Assembly (NCBI RefSeq): GCF_021117425.1
Contig: NZ_CP088298.1
Coordinates: 1,178,001-1,242,000 of the forward strand
Direction: 5' to 3'
Source of the DNA: Brevibacterium zhoupengii
GTDB taxonomy: Bacteria; Actinomycetota; Actinomycetes; Actinomycetales; Brevibacteriaceae
DNA: 64,000 nucleotides
Shown: positions 35,316 through 43,502 of the stretch, in pieces
How positions within the stretch are numbered: position 1 is the first letter of the stretch
How the letters are laid out: each line of letters starts with the position of its first letter
Notes under the pieces: generated by a model
What the model was told of the DNA's origin: nothing
Database searches by the model: none
What the model saw: the letters and a program-made list of their open reading frames with translations, nothing else
Made by a program: the position numbers and the translations under genes

Positions 35316-36488
35316 ATGACAGCTTTTGTTCCGGGCATGCTGCCCGAAGAATACGAAGACCTGCGCCAGGGTGTCGCGAAATTCGCCGACGAAGAGGTCG
35401 CACCCGTGTCGGCCGAACTCGATGCCAAGCACGAGTTCCCCTACGAACTCGTTGCGAAGATGGGCGAGATGGGCCTCTTCGGCCTGCCCTTCGACGAAGA
35501 GTACGGCGGCATGGGCGGGGACTACTTCGCCCTGACCCTGGCTATCGAGGAGATCGCCCGCGTCAACCAGTCGCTGGCCATCACACTCGAAGCCGGCGTC
35601 TCCCTGGGAGCGATGCCGATCTACCGCTTCGGTACCGAAGAGCAGAAGCGCGAATGGCTGCCCAAACTCACCGACGCCTCCGGCTTGGGCGCCTTCGGCC
35701 TGACTGAGCCAGAGGCTGGCTCGGACGCCGGGGGAACGAAGACCAAGGCCACGTTGGAGAACGGCACCTGGACCGTCAACGGCAGCAAGTGCTTCATCAC
35801 GAACTCCGGCACCGACATCACCCGCCTGGTCACCGCCACCGCTGTGACCGGAACCCGGACCTCGAAGTCGGGCCGCGAGGTCCCTGAGATCTCGACGATC
35901 ATGATTCCGTCCGGCACCCCCGGCTTCACCGCGGAACCGGCCTATGACAAGGTCGGCTGGAACTCCTCGGACACGCACCCGCTGACCTTCGACAATGTGC
36001 AGGTGCCCGAAGAGAACCTGCTGGGCGAACGCGGACGCGGCTACGCGAACTTCCTGCGCATCCTCGACGAGGGACGCATCGCCGTCGGTGCGCTCTCCGT
36101 CGGCGCAGCGCAGGGCTGCGTGGACGAATCCGTGAAGTACGCCAAGGAACGTCAGGCCTTCGGCCAGCCGATCTCCGACTTCCAGGGCATCTCTTTCAAG
36201 ATCGCCCGCATGGAGGCCCGCGTGGTCGCCGCCCGCTCTGCCTACTACCTGGCCGCATCACGCATGCTCGCCGGGATGCCGTTCAAGAAGGAAGCCGCGA
36301 TCGCGAAGATGGTCGCCGGTGAGGCCGCGATGGACAACGCCCGCGACGCCACGCAGATCCACGGCGGGTACGGCTTCATGAACGAATACCTCGTTGCCCG
36401 CCACTACCGCGACTCGAAGATCCTCGAGGTCGGGGAGGGCACCACTGAGGTCCAGCTCATGCTCATCGCGCGCGAACTCGGGATCTGA
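35316..36488 (+). CDS. Acyl-CoA dehydrogenase (isovaleryl-CoA dehydrogenase-like)
   Basis: This 390-residue flavoprotein has the signatures FGLTEPEAGSDAGGTKTKA (FAD/substrate loop), NGSKCFITNSG, and QIHGGYGFMNEYLVARHYRDSKILEVGEGTTEVQLMLIARELG at the C-terminus. ACADs oxidise acyl-CoA at C2-C3 and pass electrons to ETF. Next to a methylcrotonyl-CoA carboxylase it is most likely isovaleryl-CoA dehydrogenase. GGGGAGG upstream of ATG 35316 is strong. A terminator hairpin follows the stop. Confidence 0.9.
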   Translation: MTAFVPGMLPEEYEDLRQGVAKFADEEVAPVSAELDAKHEFPYELVAKMGEMGLFGLPFDEEYGGMGGDYFALTLAIEEIARVNQSLAITLEAGVSLGAMPIYRFGTEEQKREWLPKLTDASGLGAFGLTEPEAGSDAGGTKTKATLENGTWTVNGSKCFITNSGTDITRLVTATAVTGTRTSKSGREVPEISTIMIPSGTPGFTAEPAYDKVGWNSSDTHPLTFDNVQVPEENLLGERGRGYANFLRILDEGRIAVGALSVGAAQGCVDESVKYAKERQAFGQPISDFQGISFKIARMEARVVAARSAYYLAASRMLAGMPFKKEAAIAKMVAGEAAMDNARDATQIHGGYGFMNEYLVARHYRDSKILEVGEGTTEVQLMLIARELGI

Positions 36489-36505
36489 GCTCACCGAGAC
36501 CAGCA

Positions 36506-36569
36506 CACCGCCCGCCGAGGTGGTTCCACGCTTCCGTACGGAAGTGCAGGGCCACCTCGGCGGGCGGTG
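36506..36569 (+). terminator. Strong hairpin after the carboxylase/ACAD operon
   Basis: An 18-bp perfect stem (36506-36523 with 36552-36569) encloses a second palindrome (CTTCCGTACGGAAG). The arms contain CCGAGGTGG and CCACCTCGG, the octamer that recurs through the window. Confidence 0.75.
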
Positions 36570-36632
36570 CTGTCATCTGCTGGGACCAGGCTCAGTTAGT
36601 GTGGAGCACAGAATCAGTCGAGGACAGAGAGG

Positions 36633-38111
36633 ATGTACGTGGACTACAGCGTCGTGGCATCGGTCCTGGGTGTGAGTTGGATCGTCATCGAATACGTGGT
36701 GAAGATCATTGCCGTCGGCGTCGTCCCAGAGGACCGCAGGCCCTCATCATCATCGGCCTGGCTGCTGCTCATCCTGTTCGTCCCTCTCGTCGGGATCCCG
36801 CTGTTCCTGATGCTCGGCAGCCCCTACATCAATCGGCGTCGGGCACGTATCCAGGCGCAGGCCGATGAGCTCATGCACGAAGGCGCCGACGATCTGCCCG
36901 ATGTGCCCCCGTCGCTGCAGACTGCCCCGGGGTTCGTGTCGATCGCCCAGCTGGGGCGCAGGCTCACGGCTCTGCCGATGGTCACCGGCGACAGCCACGG
37001 TGTCATCAGCGACTACGAGACCAGCATCGAACGAATGTCAGAACTCGTCGATGAAGCCCGAGAGTACGTGCACGTCGAGATCTACATCATGGCCTGGGAT
37101 TCGACGACCGACATCTTCTTCCGCGCGCTCGAACGCGCCGCAGGTCGGGGTGTGAAGGTCAGGGTCCTCTTCGACCACATCGGCTCTCGGAAGTACCCGG
37201 GATTCCACCGCCTCGGCAAACGTCTGACCAAGGGCGGAATCGACTGGCACCTCATGCTTCCCTTCATCCCCTGGCGTGGGAAGACCCGGCGCATTGATCT
37301 GCGCAATCACCGCAAGCTCCTCGTCGTCGACGGGAAGAGGGCGATGATGGGGTCCCAGAATATGATCGACTCCTCGTACCTGAAGAAGTCGAACGTGAAG
37401 ATCGGCCGGGCCTGGCATGACATCATGGTCGAACTCTCCGGACCCATCGTCGCCGCTGTCGAGGCGGTGTTCGCCACCGACTGGTACACAGAATGCGGTG
37501 AGTCTTTGGGGATCAGGACCTATGATCGTGACGCCTACCTGCCGGACGTGGGTGGGCAGACGAGTGCCATGCAGCTCGTCCCCTCGGGCCCAGGCTTCAC
37601 CACCGAACCAAACCTCAAGGTATTCACCTCGATGATGTATCTGGCGCAGAAGCGACTGGCGATCGTCAGCCCCTACTTCGTGCCCGATGAGTCGCTGTTG
37701 GCCGCCGTCGTCACTGCCGCCGAGCGCGGCGTCGACGTCGAACTCTATGTCAGCGAACAGGCCGACCAGTTCATGGTCGACTTCGCTCAGGCCTCGTACT
37801 ACCGCTCGCTGCTGGAGGTCGGGGTGCGGATCTTCCGCTACCCGAAGCCGCAGGTCCTGCACACCAAGTGCCTCCTCGTCGATGACGAGTACGCCGTGAT
37901 GGGCTCGTCGAACCTGGACATGCGCTCATTCGGCCTCAACTACGAGATCAGCCTGCTCACGACCGGGGGAGACCTCGTCGGCGACATCGCCGAGGTGGTC
38001 GCCGAGTACCAGGCCGAGAGCAGTGAACTCTCACTCGACGAGTGGGAGCAGCGGCCCTACATCCGCCGCTACCTGGAGTCCGTGATGCGCCTGACCTCGT
38101 CTCTGCAGTGA
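36633..38111 (+). CDS. cls: Cardiolipin synthase (phospholipase D family)
   Basis: This 492-residue protein has two N-terminal membrane segments (about residues 8-30 and 43-62). Two HKD catalytic motifs follow, NHRKLLVVDGKRAMMGSQN and LHTKCLLVDDEYAVMGSSN, each with HxK(x)4D, as in ClsA-type synthases. It joins two phosphatidylglycerols (or related lipids) at the membrane. GGACAGAGG precedes ATG 36633. It is convergent with the HAD gene (35 bp between). Confidence 0.92.
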   Translation: MYVDYSVVASVLGVSWIVIEYVVKIIAVGVVPEDRRPSSSSAWLLLILFVPLVGIPLFLMLGSPYINRRRARIQAQADELMHEGADDLPDVPPSLQTAPGFVSIAQLGRRLTALPMVTGDSHGVISDYETSIERMSELVDEAREYVHVEIYIMAWDSTTDIFFRALERAAGRGVKVRVLFDHIGSRKYPGFHRLGKRLTKGGIDWHLMLPFIPWRGKTRRIDLRNHRKLLVVDGKRAMMGSQNMIDSSYLKKSNVKIGRAWHDIMVELSGPIVAAVEAVFATDWYTECGESLGIRTYDRDAYLPDVGGQTSAMQLVPSGPGFTTEPNLKVFTSMMYLAQKRLAIVSPYFVPDESLLAAVVTAAERGVDVELYVSEQADQFMVDFAQASYYRSLLEVGVRIFRYPKPQVLHTKCLLVDDEYAVMGSSNLDMRSFGLNYEISLLTTGGDLVGDIAEVVAEYQAESSELSLDEWEQRPYIRRYLESVMRLTSSLQ

Positions 38112-38146
38112 GTCTGTGGCGGCCGTGTTAGCCGAAGCGAGCCGCC

Positions 38147-38968
38147 TCAGGCGGAACCGGTGATGTCTGGGCCCAGGGTCTCCCGCTGATCGAGGGGGAC
38201 GTCGAGGAGCTCGTGAACCCCATTGACGATCTCATTGGGACGGAATGGGAAACGACGGACATCATCGGCGGAGGAGATTCCGGTCAGGACGAGCACGGTG
38301 TGCATGCCCGCTTCCATTCCCGCGATGATATCTGTGTCCATTCGGTCGCCGATCATCGCGGTGCTCATCGAATGAGCGCCGATCTTGTTGAGCGCAGAAC
38401 GGAACATCATGGGATTGGGTTTGCCCACCACATAGGGGTCTCGGTTCGTGGCCTTGGTGATCAGGGCTGCGATGGCGCCGGTCGCGGGGAGGATTCCCTC
38501 GGGGCTGGGGCCGGTGGCATCAGGGTTGGTCACGATGAAGCGCGAACCGCCCTGGATGAGCCGGATCGCCTTCGTGATCGCTTCGAATGAGTAGGTGTGA
38601 GTCTCGCCGACGACGACGAAGTCGGGATCCTTCTCGGTCATGACGAACCCGGCGTCATGGATGGCTGTGGTCAGTCCTGCCTCGCCGACAACATAGGCGG
38701 TGCCGTGTTCGACCTGGTTGGACAGGAAGTCAGCTGTGGCCATAGCCGAAGTCCAGATGTGCGATTCAGGAACCTCGAGGCCATTCGAGCGGAGCCGGGC
38801 CGAGAGGTCACGGGCGGTATAGATGGAGTTGTTCGTCAGGACGAGGAACGGGATATCTGCCTGCCGCCACTGTGCGAGGAGCTCGGCGGCACCCGGCAGA
38901 GGATTGTTCTCTTTGACCAGGACGCCGTCCATGTCGGTCAACCAGCATTCGATCGAGTCGCGATCCAT
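38147..38968 (-). CDS. HAD-IIA family hydrolase (NagD-like)
   Basis: This 273-residue phosphatase starts with WLTDMDGVLVKENNPLPGAAELL (DxDG, nucleophile Asp). It then has LVLTNNS (motif II), VGKPNPMMFRSAL (motif III Lys) and MIGDRMDTDIIAGMEAGM (motif IV). This is the NagD-like class that removes phosphate from nucleotides or sugar phosphates. AGGAGAG precedes ATG 38968. The substrate is not predictable. Confidence 0.87.
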   Translation of the reverse strand: MDRDSIECWLTDMDGVLVKENNPLPGAAELLAQWRQADIPFLVLTNNSIYTARDLSARLRSNGLEVPESHIWTSAMATADFLSNQVEHGTAYVVGEAGLTTAIHDAGFVMTEKDPDFVVVGETHTYSFEAITKAIRLIQGGSRFIVTNPDATGPSPEGILPATGAIAALITKATNRDPYVVGKPNPMMFRSALNKIGAHSMSTAMIGDRMDTDIIAGMEAGMHTVLVLTGISSADDVRRFPFRPNEIVNGVHELLDVPLDQRETLGPDITGSA

Positions 38969-39048
38969 GTCTCTCCTGAAGATAGTCGTTGAGCCGATGC
39001 CACCAGCCTAGCGGGTCGATGCGTCCGGTCGGGTTTCGCAGAAGGCCC

Positions 39049-39094
39049 TTGACATCTGTGTCTCACGCCGTATTGTAGTACTCACTTAATTAAG
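39049..39094 (+). promoter_or_regulatory. Promoter and operator of the arsR-SRPBCC pair
   Basis: TTGACA (39049-39054) and TATTGT (39071-39076) have a 16-base spacer. Immediately downstream, CTTAATTAAG (39085-39094) is a perfect 10-bp palindrome that overlaps the transcription start region, as expected for an autorepressed ArsR gene. Confidence 0.65.
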
Positions 39095-39105
39095 GAGATG
39101 CTGAA

Positions 39106-39417
39106 ATGAATCTGAGTTCGCTGTTCGGCGCTTTGGCTGACCCGACTCGGCGGGCGATGATCGACCGCCTGCGAGAAGGGGACCTCAGCGCAGGAGAGTT
39201 GGCTGAACCGCTGACCATCAGCAGGTCGGCTGTCTCACAGCATCTCAAGGTGCTCGAGGACGCTGGGCTGATCACCAGGACCAAGAGCGCACAGACACGG
39301 ATCGTGCATCTCAATACCGAACAGCTGACAACCGCCACAGGCTGGCTGCTGGCAGCACACGAGGATTGGGAGCAGCGGTTCGACAACCTCGACCAGGTAT
39401 TGGCCGAGGAGAAATGA
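39106..39417 (+). CDS. ArsR-family winged-helix regulator
   Basis: This 103-residue protein has the ArsR fold: LFGALADPTRRAMIDRLREGDLSAGELAEPLTISRSAVSQHLKVLEDAGLITRTKSAQTR. Metal-binding Cys pairs are absent, so it probably senses something other than metals. AAGGAG precedes the ATG. It is followed 23 bp later by an SRPBCC gene, the typical arrangement in which the regulator and an AHSA1-like protein are co-expressed. Confidence 0.88.
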   Translation: MNLSSLFGALADPTRRAMIDRLREGDLSAGELAEPLTISRSAVSQHLKVLEDAGLITRTKSAQTRIVHLNTEQLTTATGWLLAAHEDWEQRFDNLDQVLAEEK

Positions 39418-39440
39418 TCGACTCAAGGAGGAGAACCATC

Positions 39441-39926
39441 ATGAACCACAACAGCACAGCAGCCGACACCGCACAGCCAACGACCGAGGAGCCTGGCTTC
39501 ACCATCGTCCGCGAGTTCGCAGCGCCACGAGACCGTGTCTGGGAAGCCTGGACCAATCCCGATGTCATGGCCCGCTGGTTCCACCCGGAAACGTTGGTCA
39601 CCCCGCGAGAGTCCGTCAGCGTCGACCTGCGCGTGGGCGGTCTCTACACCTACACCATGCGCATCGACGAGACTGGACAGGAATTTCCCACCGCGGGCAA
39701 ATACCTGGTCGTCGAGGCCCCTCACAGGCTCGACTTCACCTGGGGAAGCCCAGGCGATGTCGACGACGCTCCGCAGGTCAGCGTCGTGTTCGAGGAGGTC
39801 GATGCGAACACCACCCGGATGACGTTCGCTCTGACCGGCATTCCCAACGACTCCGGCTCCGATGCCAGCGCCTACGACGGATGGAACTCCGCCTTCACCG
39901 TATTCGAGGCTGAGATCGCCGGCTGA
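39441..39926 (+). CDS. SRPBCC/AHSA1-domain protein
   Basis: This 161-residue START-like protein has FTIVREFAAPRDRVWEAWTNPDVMARWFHPE, LRVGGLYTYTMRI and TRMTFALTGIP, and ends with GWNSAFTVFEAEIAG. The fold has a hydrophobic cavity for a small ligand; the ligand is unknown. ATG 39441 has AAGGAGG nine bases upstream and is preferred to the in-frame ATG 39414 that overlaps the arsR stop. Confidence 0.85.
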   Translation: MNHNSTAADTAQPTTEEPGFTIVREFAAPRDRVWEAWTNPDVMARWFHPETLVTPRESVSVDLRVGGLYTYTMRIDETGQEFPTAGKYLVVEAPHRLDFTWGSPGDVDDAPQVSVVFEEVDANTTRMTFALTGIPNDSGSDASAYDGWNSAFTVFEAEIAG

Positions 39927-39946
39927 GATGCTCGGGAGAAATCGGC

Positions 39947-39989
39947 GGCAGGCAGTCAGGGTCCCAGCGTGGGACCCTGACTGCCTGCC
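39947..39989 (+). terminator. Perfect 20-bp hairpin after the SRPBCC gene
   Basis: The arm at 39947-39966 is perfectly inverted at 39970-39989 with a three-base loop (GCG). No U-tract follows. It separates the arsR unit from the maoC unit. Confidence 0.72.
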
Positions 39990-40060
39990 GTCGAACGGCA
40001 GACGATAAGCTCGCATCACGACAAGTGGTCAGAGACACACGTGACACAGAGGAGTGACGC

Positions 40061-40564
40061 ATGAGTGAGCAGAAGGTCATCGAACAACGAGGTCTATGGC
40101 TGGACGAGATGGAAGTCGGCGCGATCTACAAGCACGCACCCGGCCGGACCATCACCGAGGCGGACAACACCTGGTTCACCGCCGTGACCATGAATACGCA
40201 AGCCCTTCACCTCGACGCGGCCTTCGCAGCGACCGAGCCCTTCGGCCAGCGACTCGTCAACTCGATGTTCACTCTCTCCACCCTCATCGGCCTCTCGGTC
40301 ACGCAGCTGACGCAGGGCACGATCGTGGGCAATCTCGGCTTCTCCGAAGTCGCCTTCCCCGCCCCGGTCTTCCATGGCGACACCTTGTACGCGGAGACGA
40401 CGATCCTCGACAAGCGCAACTCGAAGTCCCGTCCCGGCCAGGGCATCGTGACCTTGGAGCACCGCGGCTACAACCAGGACGGGACTCTCGTGGCCAAGGC
40501 CGTGCGCCAGACCATGATGTTCGACTCCAGCCACGCAGACACAGCGAACGAGACAGGAAAGTGA
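40061..40564 (+). CDS. MaoC-family dehydratase
   Basis: This 167-residue hot-dog-fold protein has GRTITEADNTWFTAVTMNTQALHLDAAFA and GNLGFSEVAFPAPVFHGDTLYAETTI. These are typical of MaoC proteins that sit beside CitE-like lyases (2-methylfumaryl/mesaconyl-CoA or similar hydratases). It likely hydrates an unsaturated short-chain acyl-CoA. GAGGAG precedes ATG 40061. Its TGA overlaps the GTG of the next gene. Confidence 0.85.
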   Translation: MSEQKVIEQRGLWLDEMEVGAIYKHAPGRTITEADNTWFTAVTMNTQALHLDAAFAATEPFGQRLVNSMFTLSTLIGLSVTQLTQGTIVGNLGFSEVAFPAPVFHGDTLYAETTILDKRNSKSRPGQGIVTLEHRGYNQDGTLVAKAVRQTMMFDSSHADTANETGK

Positions 40565-41376
40565 GCACCACGATGACATTGGAATTCAAGCCGGCCTGGC
40601 TGTTCGTCCCAGGTGACCGCCCCGATCGCTACACGAAGGCCGCCGAACGCTCCGATATCGTCATTCTCGACCTCGAGGACGCCGTCAACGACGGTGACAA
40701 AGCCGCTGCCCGCGAAGCGATCATCGACTACCCCCTGGACCCCACCCGCACGGTGGTGCGCATCAACGCCCGAGATTCGGACCACCTCGGCGATGATCTG
40801 GCAATGCTGGCGAAGACCGACTACACGGCCGTCATGCTGCCGAAGGCCGAACATGCCTCCGACCTCACGGTCCTCGGCGACTACCAGGTCATCGCACTGA
40901 TCGAGACAGCACTGGGTGCCGTCAACGTCGCCGAGATCGCCGCCGCCCCCAACGCCTACGCACTGATGTGGGGATCCGAAGACCTCATCGCCGACCTCGG
41001 CGGGGGATCCTCGCGCACCGCTGACGGCGGATACCGCGACGTCGCCAAGCACGTACGCAACTCCACCCTCTTGGCCGCGCGTGCTCACGGCAAGTTCGCC
41101 CTCGACTCGATCTGGGCCGACATCCCGAACCTCGATGGGCTGGCTGAGGAGGCCGAGGACGCCGTGCAGTCCGGCTTCAGCGGCAAGGTCTCCATCCACC
41201 CCAACCACGTCCCCGTCGTCCGCGATGCGTTCCGCCCCAGCGAAGAGCAGCTGACCTGGGCGAAGGCCGTGCTCGATCTCGCGAAGTCCGAGAAGGGCGC
41301 GTTTGCCTACGAGGGCAAGATGATCGACGCCCCGCTGCTCAAGCACGCCGAACTCATCGTCGCCCGCGACGTCTGA
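40561..41376 (+). CDS. HpcH/HpaI aldolase / citrate lyase beta-like (CitE-type) protein
   Basis: This 271-residue TIM-barrel lyase starts with KPAWLFVPGDRPDRYTKAAERSDIVILDLEDAVNDGDK, then VVRINARDSDH, VMLPKAEHASDL, VIALIETALGAVNV, WGSEDLIADLGG and GKVSIHPNHVPVVRDAF. These are diagnostic of CitE-like (S)-malyl/beta-methylmalyl/citramalyl-CoA lyases, which cleave C4 or C5 hydroxyacyl-CoAs. GTG 40561 overlaps the maoC stop (GTGA); ATG 40573 is the alternative. With MaoC it forms a pair that in relatives often sits with the carboxylase/ACAD genes. Confidence 0.87.
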   Translation: MSTTMTLEFKPAWLFVPGDRPDRYTKAAERSDIVILDLEDAVNDGDKAAAREAIIDYPLDPTRTVVRINARDSDHLGDDLAMLAKTDYTAVMLPKAEHASDLTVLGDYQVIALIETALGAVNVAEIAAAPNAYALMWGSEDLIADLGGGSSRTADGGYRDVAKHVRNSTLLAARAHGKFALDSIWADIPNLDGLAEEAEDAVQSGFSGKVSIHPNHVPVVRDAFRPSEEQLTWAKAVLDLAKSEKGAFAYEGKMIDAPLLKHAELIVARDV

Positions 41377-41392
41377 TCGAGCTGACAGCACC

Positions 41393-42064
41393 ATGCCCAT
41401 GAACGACGCCGATGCCCTCATCGCCGCCCAGATCCGCGCCGTCCTCGCCGCAGCAGAAGCAGGCGGGGGAGTGGCCCCGATCGTCGAGGCCGGCGATCCG
41501 ATCCTGCGGCAGACCACCCGTCCCTTCGACGGGCAGGTCGACGACGCGGAACTGAACCAACTCGCCGAGGTGATGCGGGCGACCATGCTCGCCGCACCAG
41601 GCGTGGGGTTGGCCGGGCCACAGGTGGGCATCGGCCTGTCGATGTTCGTCGCCGAAGACCCCGGCAGCCTCGACCCGGAGACCGCCGAGGTGCGGCAACG
41701 GTCCCCGATGCCCCTGCGCGTCGTCCTCAACGCCGAATACACCCCCGCCACCTCGGAGAACGTCGCCTTCTTCGAAGGCTGCCTGTCGATCCCCGGCTAC
41801 CAGGCGGTCGTCGCTCGGCCGCGCTCGATCGAGCTCACCGGCGTTGGTCTCAACGCCACGCCCATCGCCGAGGTGGTCGCCGGGTGGTCGGCACGCATCG
41901 TCGCCCACGAGACCGATCATCTCGACGGCATCATGTACCTCGACAAGGCAGAGATGCGATCCCTGTCGACGAACACCTCGGTGGCGAAATTCTGGAACCA
42001 GCCCTCAACTCAGCAGGCGGCCAGCGAGCTCGGATTCACTCTGCCGAGTTCGATGCTCCTCTGA
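41393..42064 (+). CDS. def: Peptide deformylase
   Basis: This 223-residue enzyme removes the formyl group from new proteins. All three PDF motifs are present: GVGLAGPQVG, EGCLSIPGY (metal Cys) and HETDHLDG (His172, Glu173, His176). The C-terminal KAEMRSLSTNTSVAKFWNQPS extension is normal for actinobacterial paralogues. An N-terminal extension of about 25 residues precedes the usual PIVEAGDPILRQ. It is 16 bp after the CitE gene and may be co-transcribed with it. Confidence 0.92.
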   Translation: MPMNDADALIAAQIRAVLAAAEAGGGVAPIVEAGDPILRQTTRPFDGQVDDAELNQLAEVMRATMLAAPGVGLAGPQVGIGLSMFVAEDPGSLDPETAEVRQRSPMPLRVVLNAEYTPATSENVAFFEGCLSIPGYQAVVARPRSIELTGVGLNATPIAEVVAGWSARIVAHETDHLDGIMYLDKAEMRSLSTNTSVAKFWNQPSTQQAASELGFTLPSSMLL

Positions 42065-42137
42065 GGCCGCCGGATGCTGCGAGCTGAAGATTCGCACCGA
42101 CCGGGAATAACCTGCGCGCGTCATCGTTGTACGGAAT

Positions 42138-42668
42138 ATGACTGAACTTCGTACCCTGACTCTGGGCGCTGGCTGTTTCTGGTGCCTCGACGCTGTCTAC
42201 CAGCGGACCACGGGAGTCACCTCGGTGATCTCCGGATATACCGGAGGCCACACGCCCAATCCGCATTACCGCGAAGTCTGTTCCGGCACGTCCGGCCATG
42301 CCGAAGCTCTGCAGGTCACTTTCGACCCGGACATCGTTCCCGAAAGCGTGATCCTGGGCCTCTTCTTCACCGGGCACGACCCCACGAGCCTCAATGCTCA
42401 GGGCTATGACGTCGGCACCCAATACCGGTCGTCCATGTTCTACGCCGACGACGAAGAAAAGGCGCGCTTCGAGGCAGCCATCGCCGAGGCACAGGGACTC
42501 TTCGAGGCTCCGATCGTCACGACCCTCGAACCCCTGGGCGTCTTCCACACCGCCGAGGCTGTCCACCAGGACTTTTACACCGAGAACCGTAACAACGGGT
42601 ACTGCCGTGTCATCATTGATCCGAAGCTGTCCCATGCACGGGAGGCGTTTGCGGATTGGGTGAGCTGA
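42138..42668 (+). CDS. msrA: Peptide methionine-S-sulfoxide reductase A
   Basis: This 176-residue protein has the catalytic GCFWC motif (Cys13, Cys16) and GYTGGHTPNPHYREVCSGTSGHAEALQV, DPTSLNAQGYDVGTQYRSSMFY and AEAVHQDFY. It reduces S-methionine sulfoxide in proteins. A resolving Cys near the C-terminus (NNGYCRVIIDPK) is present. Its stop abuts the ATG of the nitroreductase gene. Confidence 0.95.
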   Translation: MTELRTLTLGAGCFWCLDAVYQRTTGVTSVISGYTGGHTPNPHYREVCSGTSGHAEALQVTFDPDIVPESVILGLFFTGHDPTSLNAQGYDVGTQYRSSMFYADDEEKARFEAAIAEAQGLFEAPIVTTLEPLGVFHTAEAVHQDFYTENRNNGYCRVIIDPKLSHAREAFADWVS

Positions 42669-43502
42669 ATGTCGAAGAAGGCGGGCAAGAAGAGGCGTCC
42701 GAGAGACGTCGACGCCTGTGATGTGACGAGGGACCGCGTGCGCGCGCACTTCCTCGATGGCCAGACTGGCCCCTGGGCGAGGAAGCTGGGCGCAGAACCG
42801 TCGCCATCGACGGACGCTGCGTCTTCGAGCGACGCTGTTCCTTCGACCGCGGCTTCGTCATCCACTTCGTCGAAGACCGAGATGACGGTCGCGCCCGGTC
42901 CGGCGGGTCCGGACTATTCTGTTCCGAGCTCGATCGACATCGTCGCCGACCCCGTTCTGCACGCGATCGCCACCCGCCGGTCCATCTCGAAACTTGACCC
43001 GCAGACCCCGAACGACGCCGACCTGCGAGAACTCATCCATGCAGTCTCTTCGGTTGCTGACCACAAAGGGCTCAAGCCCTGGCGATTCATCATCATCCGC
43101 GGTCACGATCGGATCCGCCTCGGCGAGGCCCTCGACGAAGCAGGCAACGTGCAGCGCAAGGCCGGAGAGATCAACGAGAAGCCGCTGCGGGCAGAACTCC
43201 TCCTGGCCCTCGTCGCCTCCCCACAGGACAACCCGAAAGTCCCCGAATGGGAACAGCACGCCACAGCAGCTGGGGCAGGTCACCTGCTCGAGCTCGCTCT
43301 GTGGCAGGCCGGCTGGGGCGTCATGTGGCGCAGCGGAAACCTCACCAACGAACCTGCCGTGCGCAGACTCCACCGACTGAAAGAGAGCGAACTGCTCATG
43401 GGCTGGCTCTACATCGGTGCTGTCCCCGAACGCTACCGACAGCGTCTGTCCAACAGCACTCGGCCGCTGCCGGACCCCGAGCAGTTCCTCGATACCCTGT
43501 GA
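42669..43502 (+). CDS. Nitroreductase-family protein with N-terminal extension
   Basis: The nitroreductase domain (about residues 95-277) has VLHAIATRRSISKLDPQTPNDADLRELIHAVSSVADHKGLKPWRFIIIRG and AAGAGHLLELALWQAGWGVMWRSG, typical of FMN-dependent NAD(P)H oxidoreductases. The first 90 residues are unusual: a basic stretch (SKKAGKKRRPRD), a short conserved-looking region (RVRAHFLDGQTGPWARKLG), then a Ser/Thr/Ala-rich linker. If ATG 42881 were the start the protein would be normal in length, but ATG 42669 abuts the msrA stop and the frame has coding-like composition throughout. Substrate unknown. Confidence 0.8.
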   Translation: MSKKAGKKRRPRDVDACDVTRDRVRAHFLDGQTGPWARKLGAEPSPSTDAASSSDAVPSTAASSSTSSKTEMTVAPGPAGPDYSVPSSIDIVADPVLHAIATRRSISKLDPQTPNDADLRELIHAVSSVADHKGLKPWRFIIIRGHDRIRLGEALDEAGNVQRKAGEINEKPLRAELLLALVASPQDNPKVPEWEQHATAAGAGHLLELALWQAGWGVMWRSGNLTNEPAVRRLHRLKESELLMGWLYIGAVPERYRQRLSNSTRPLPDPEQFLDTL

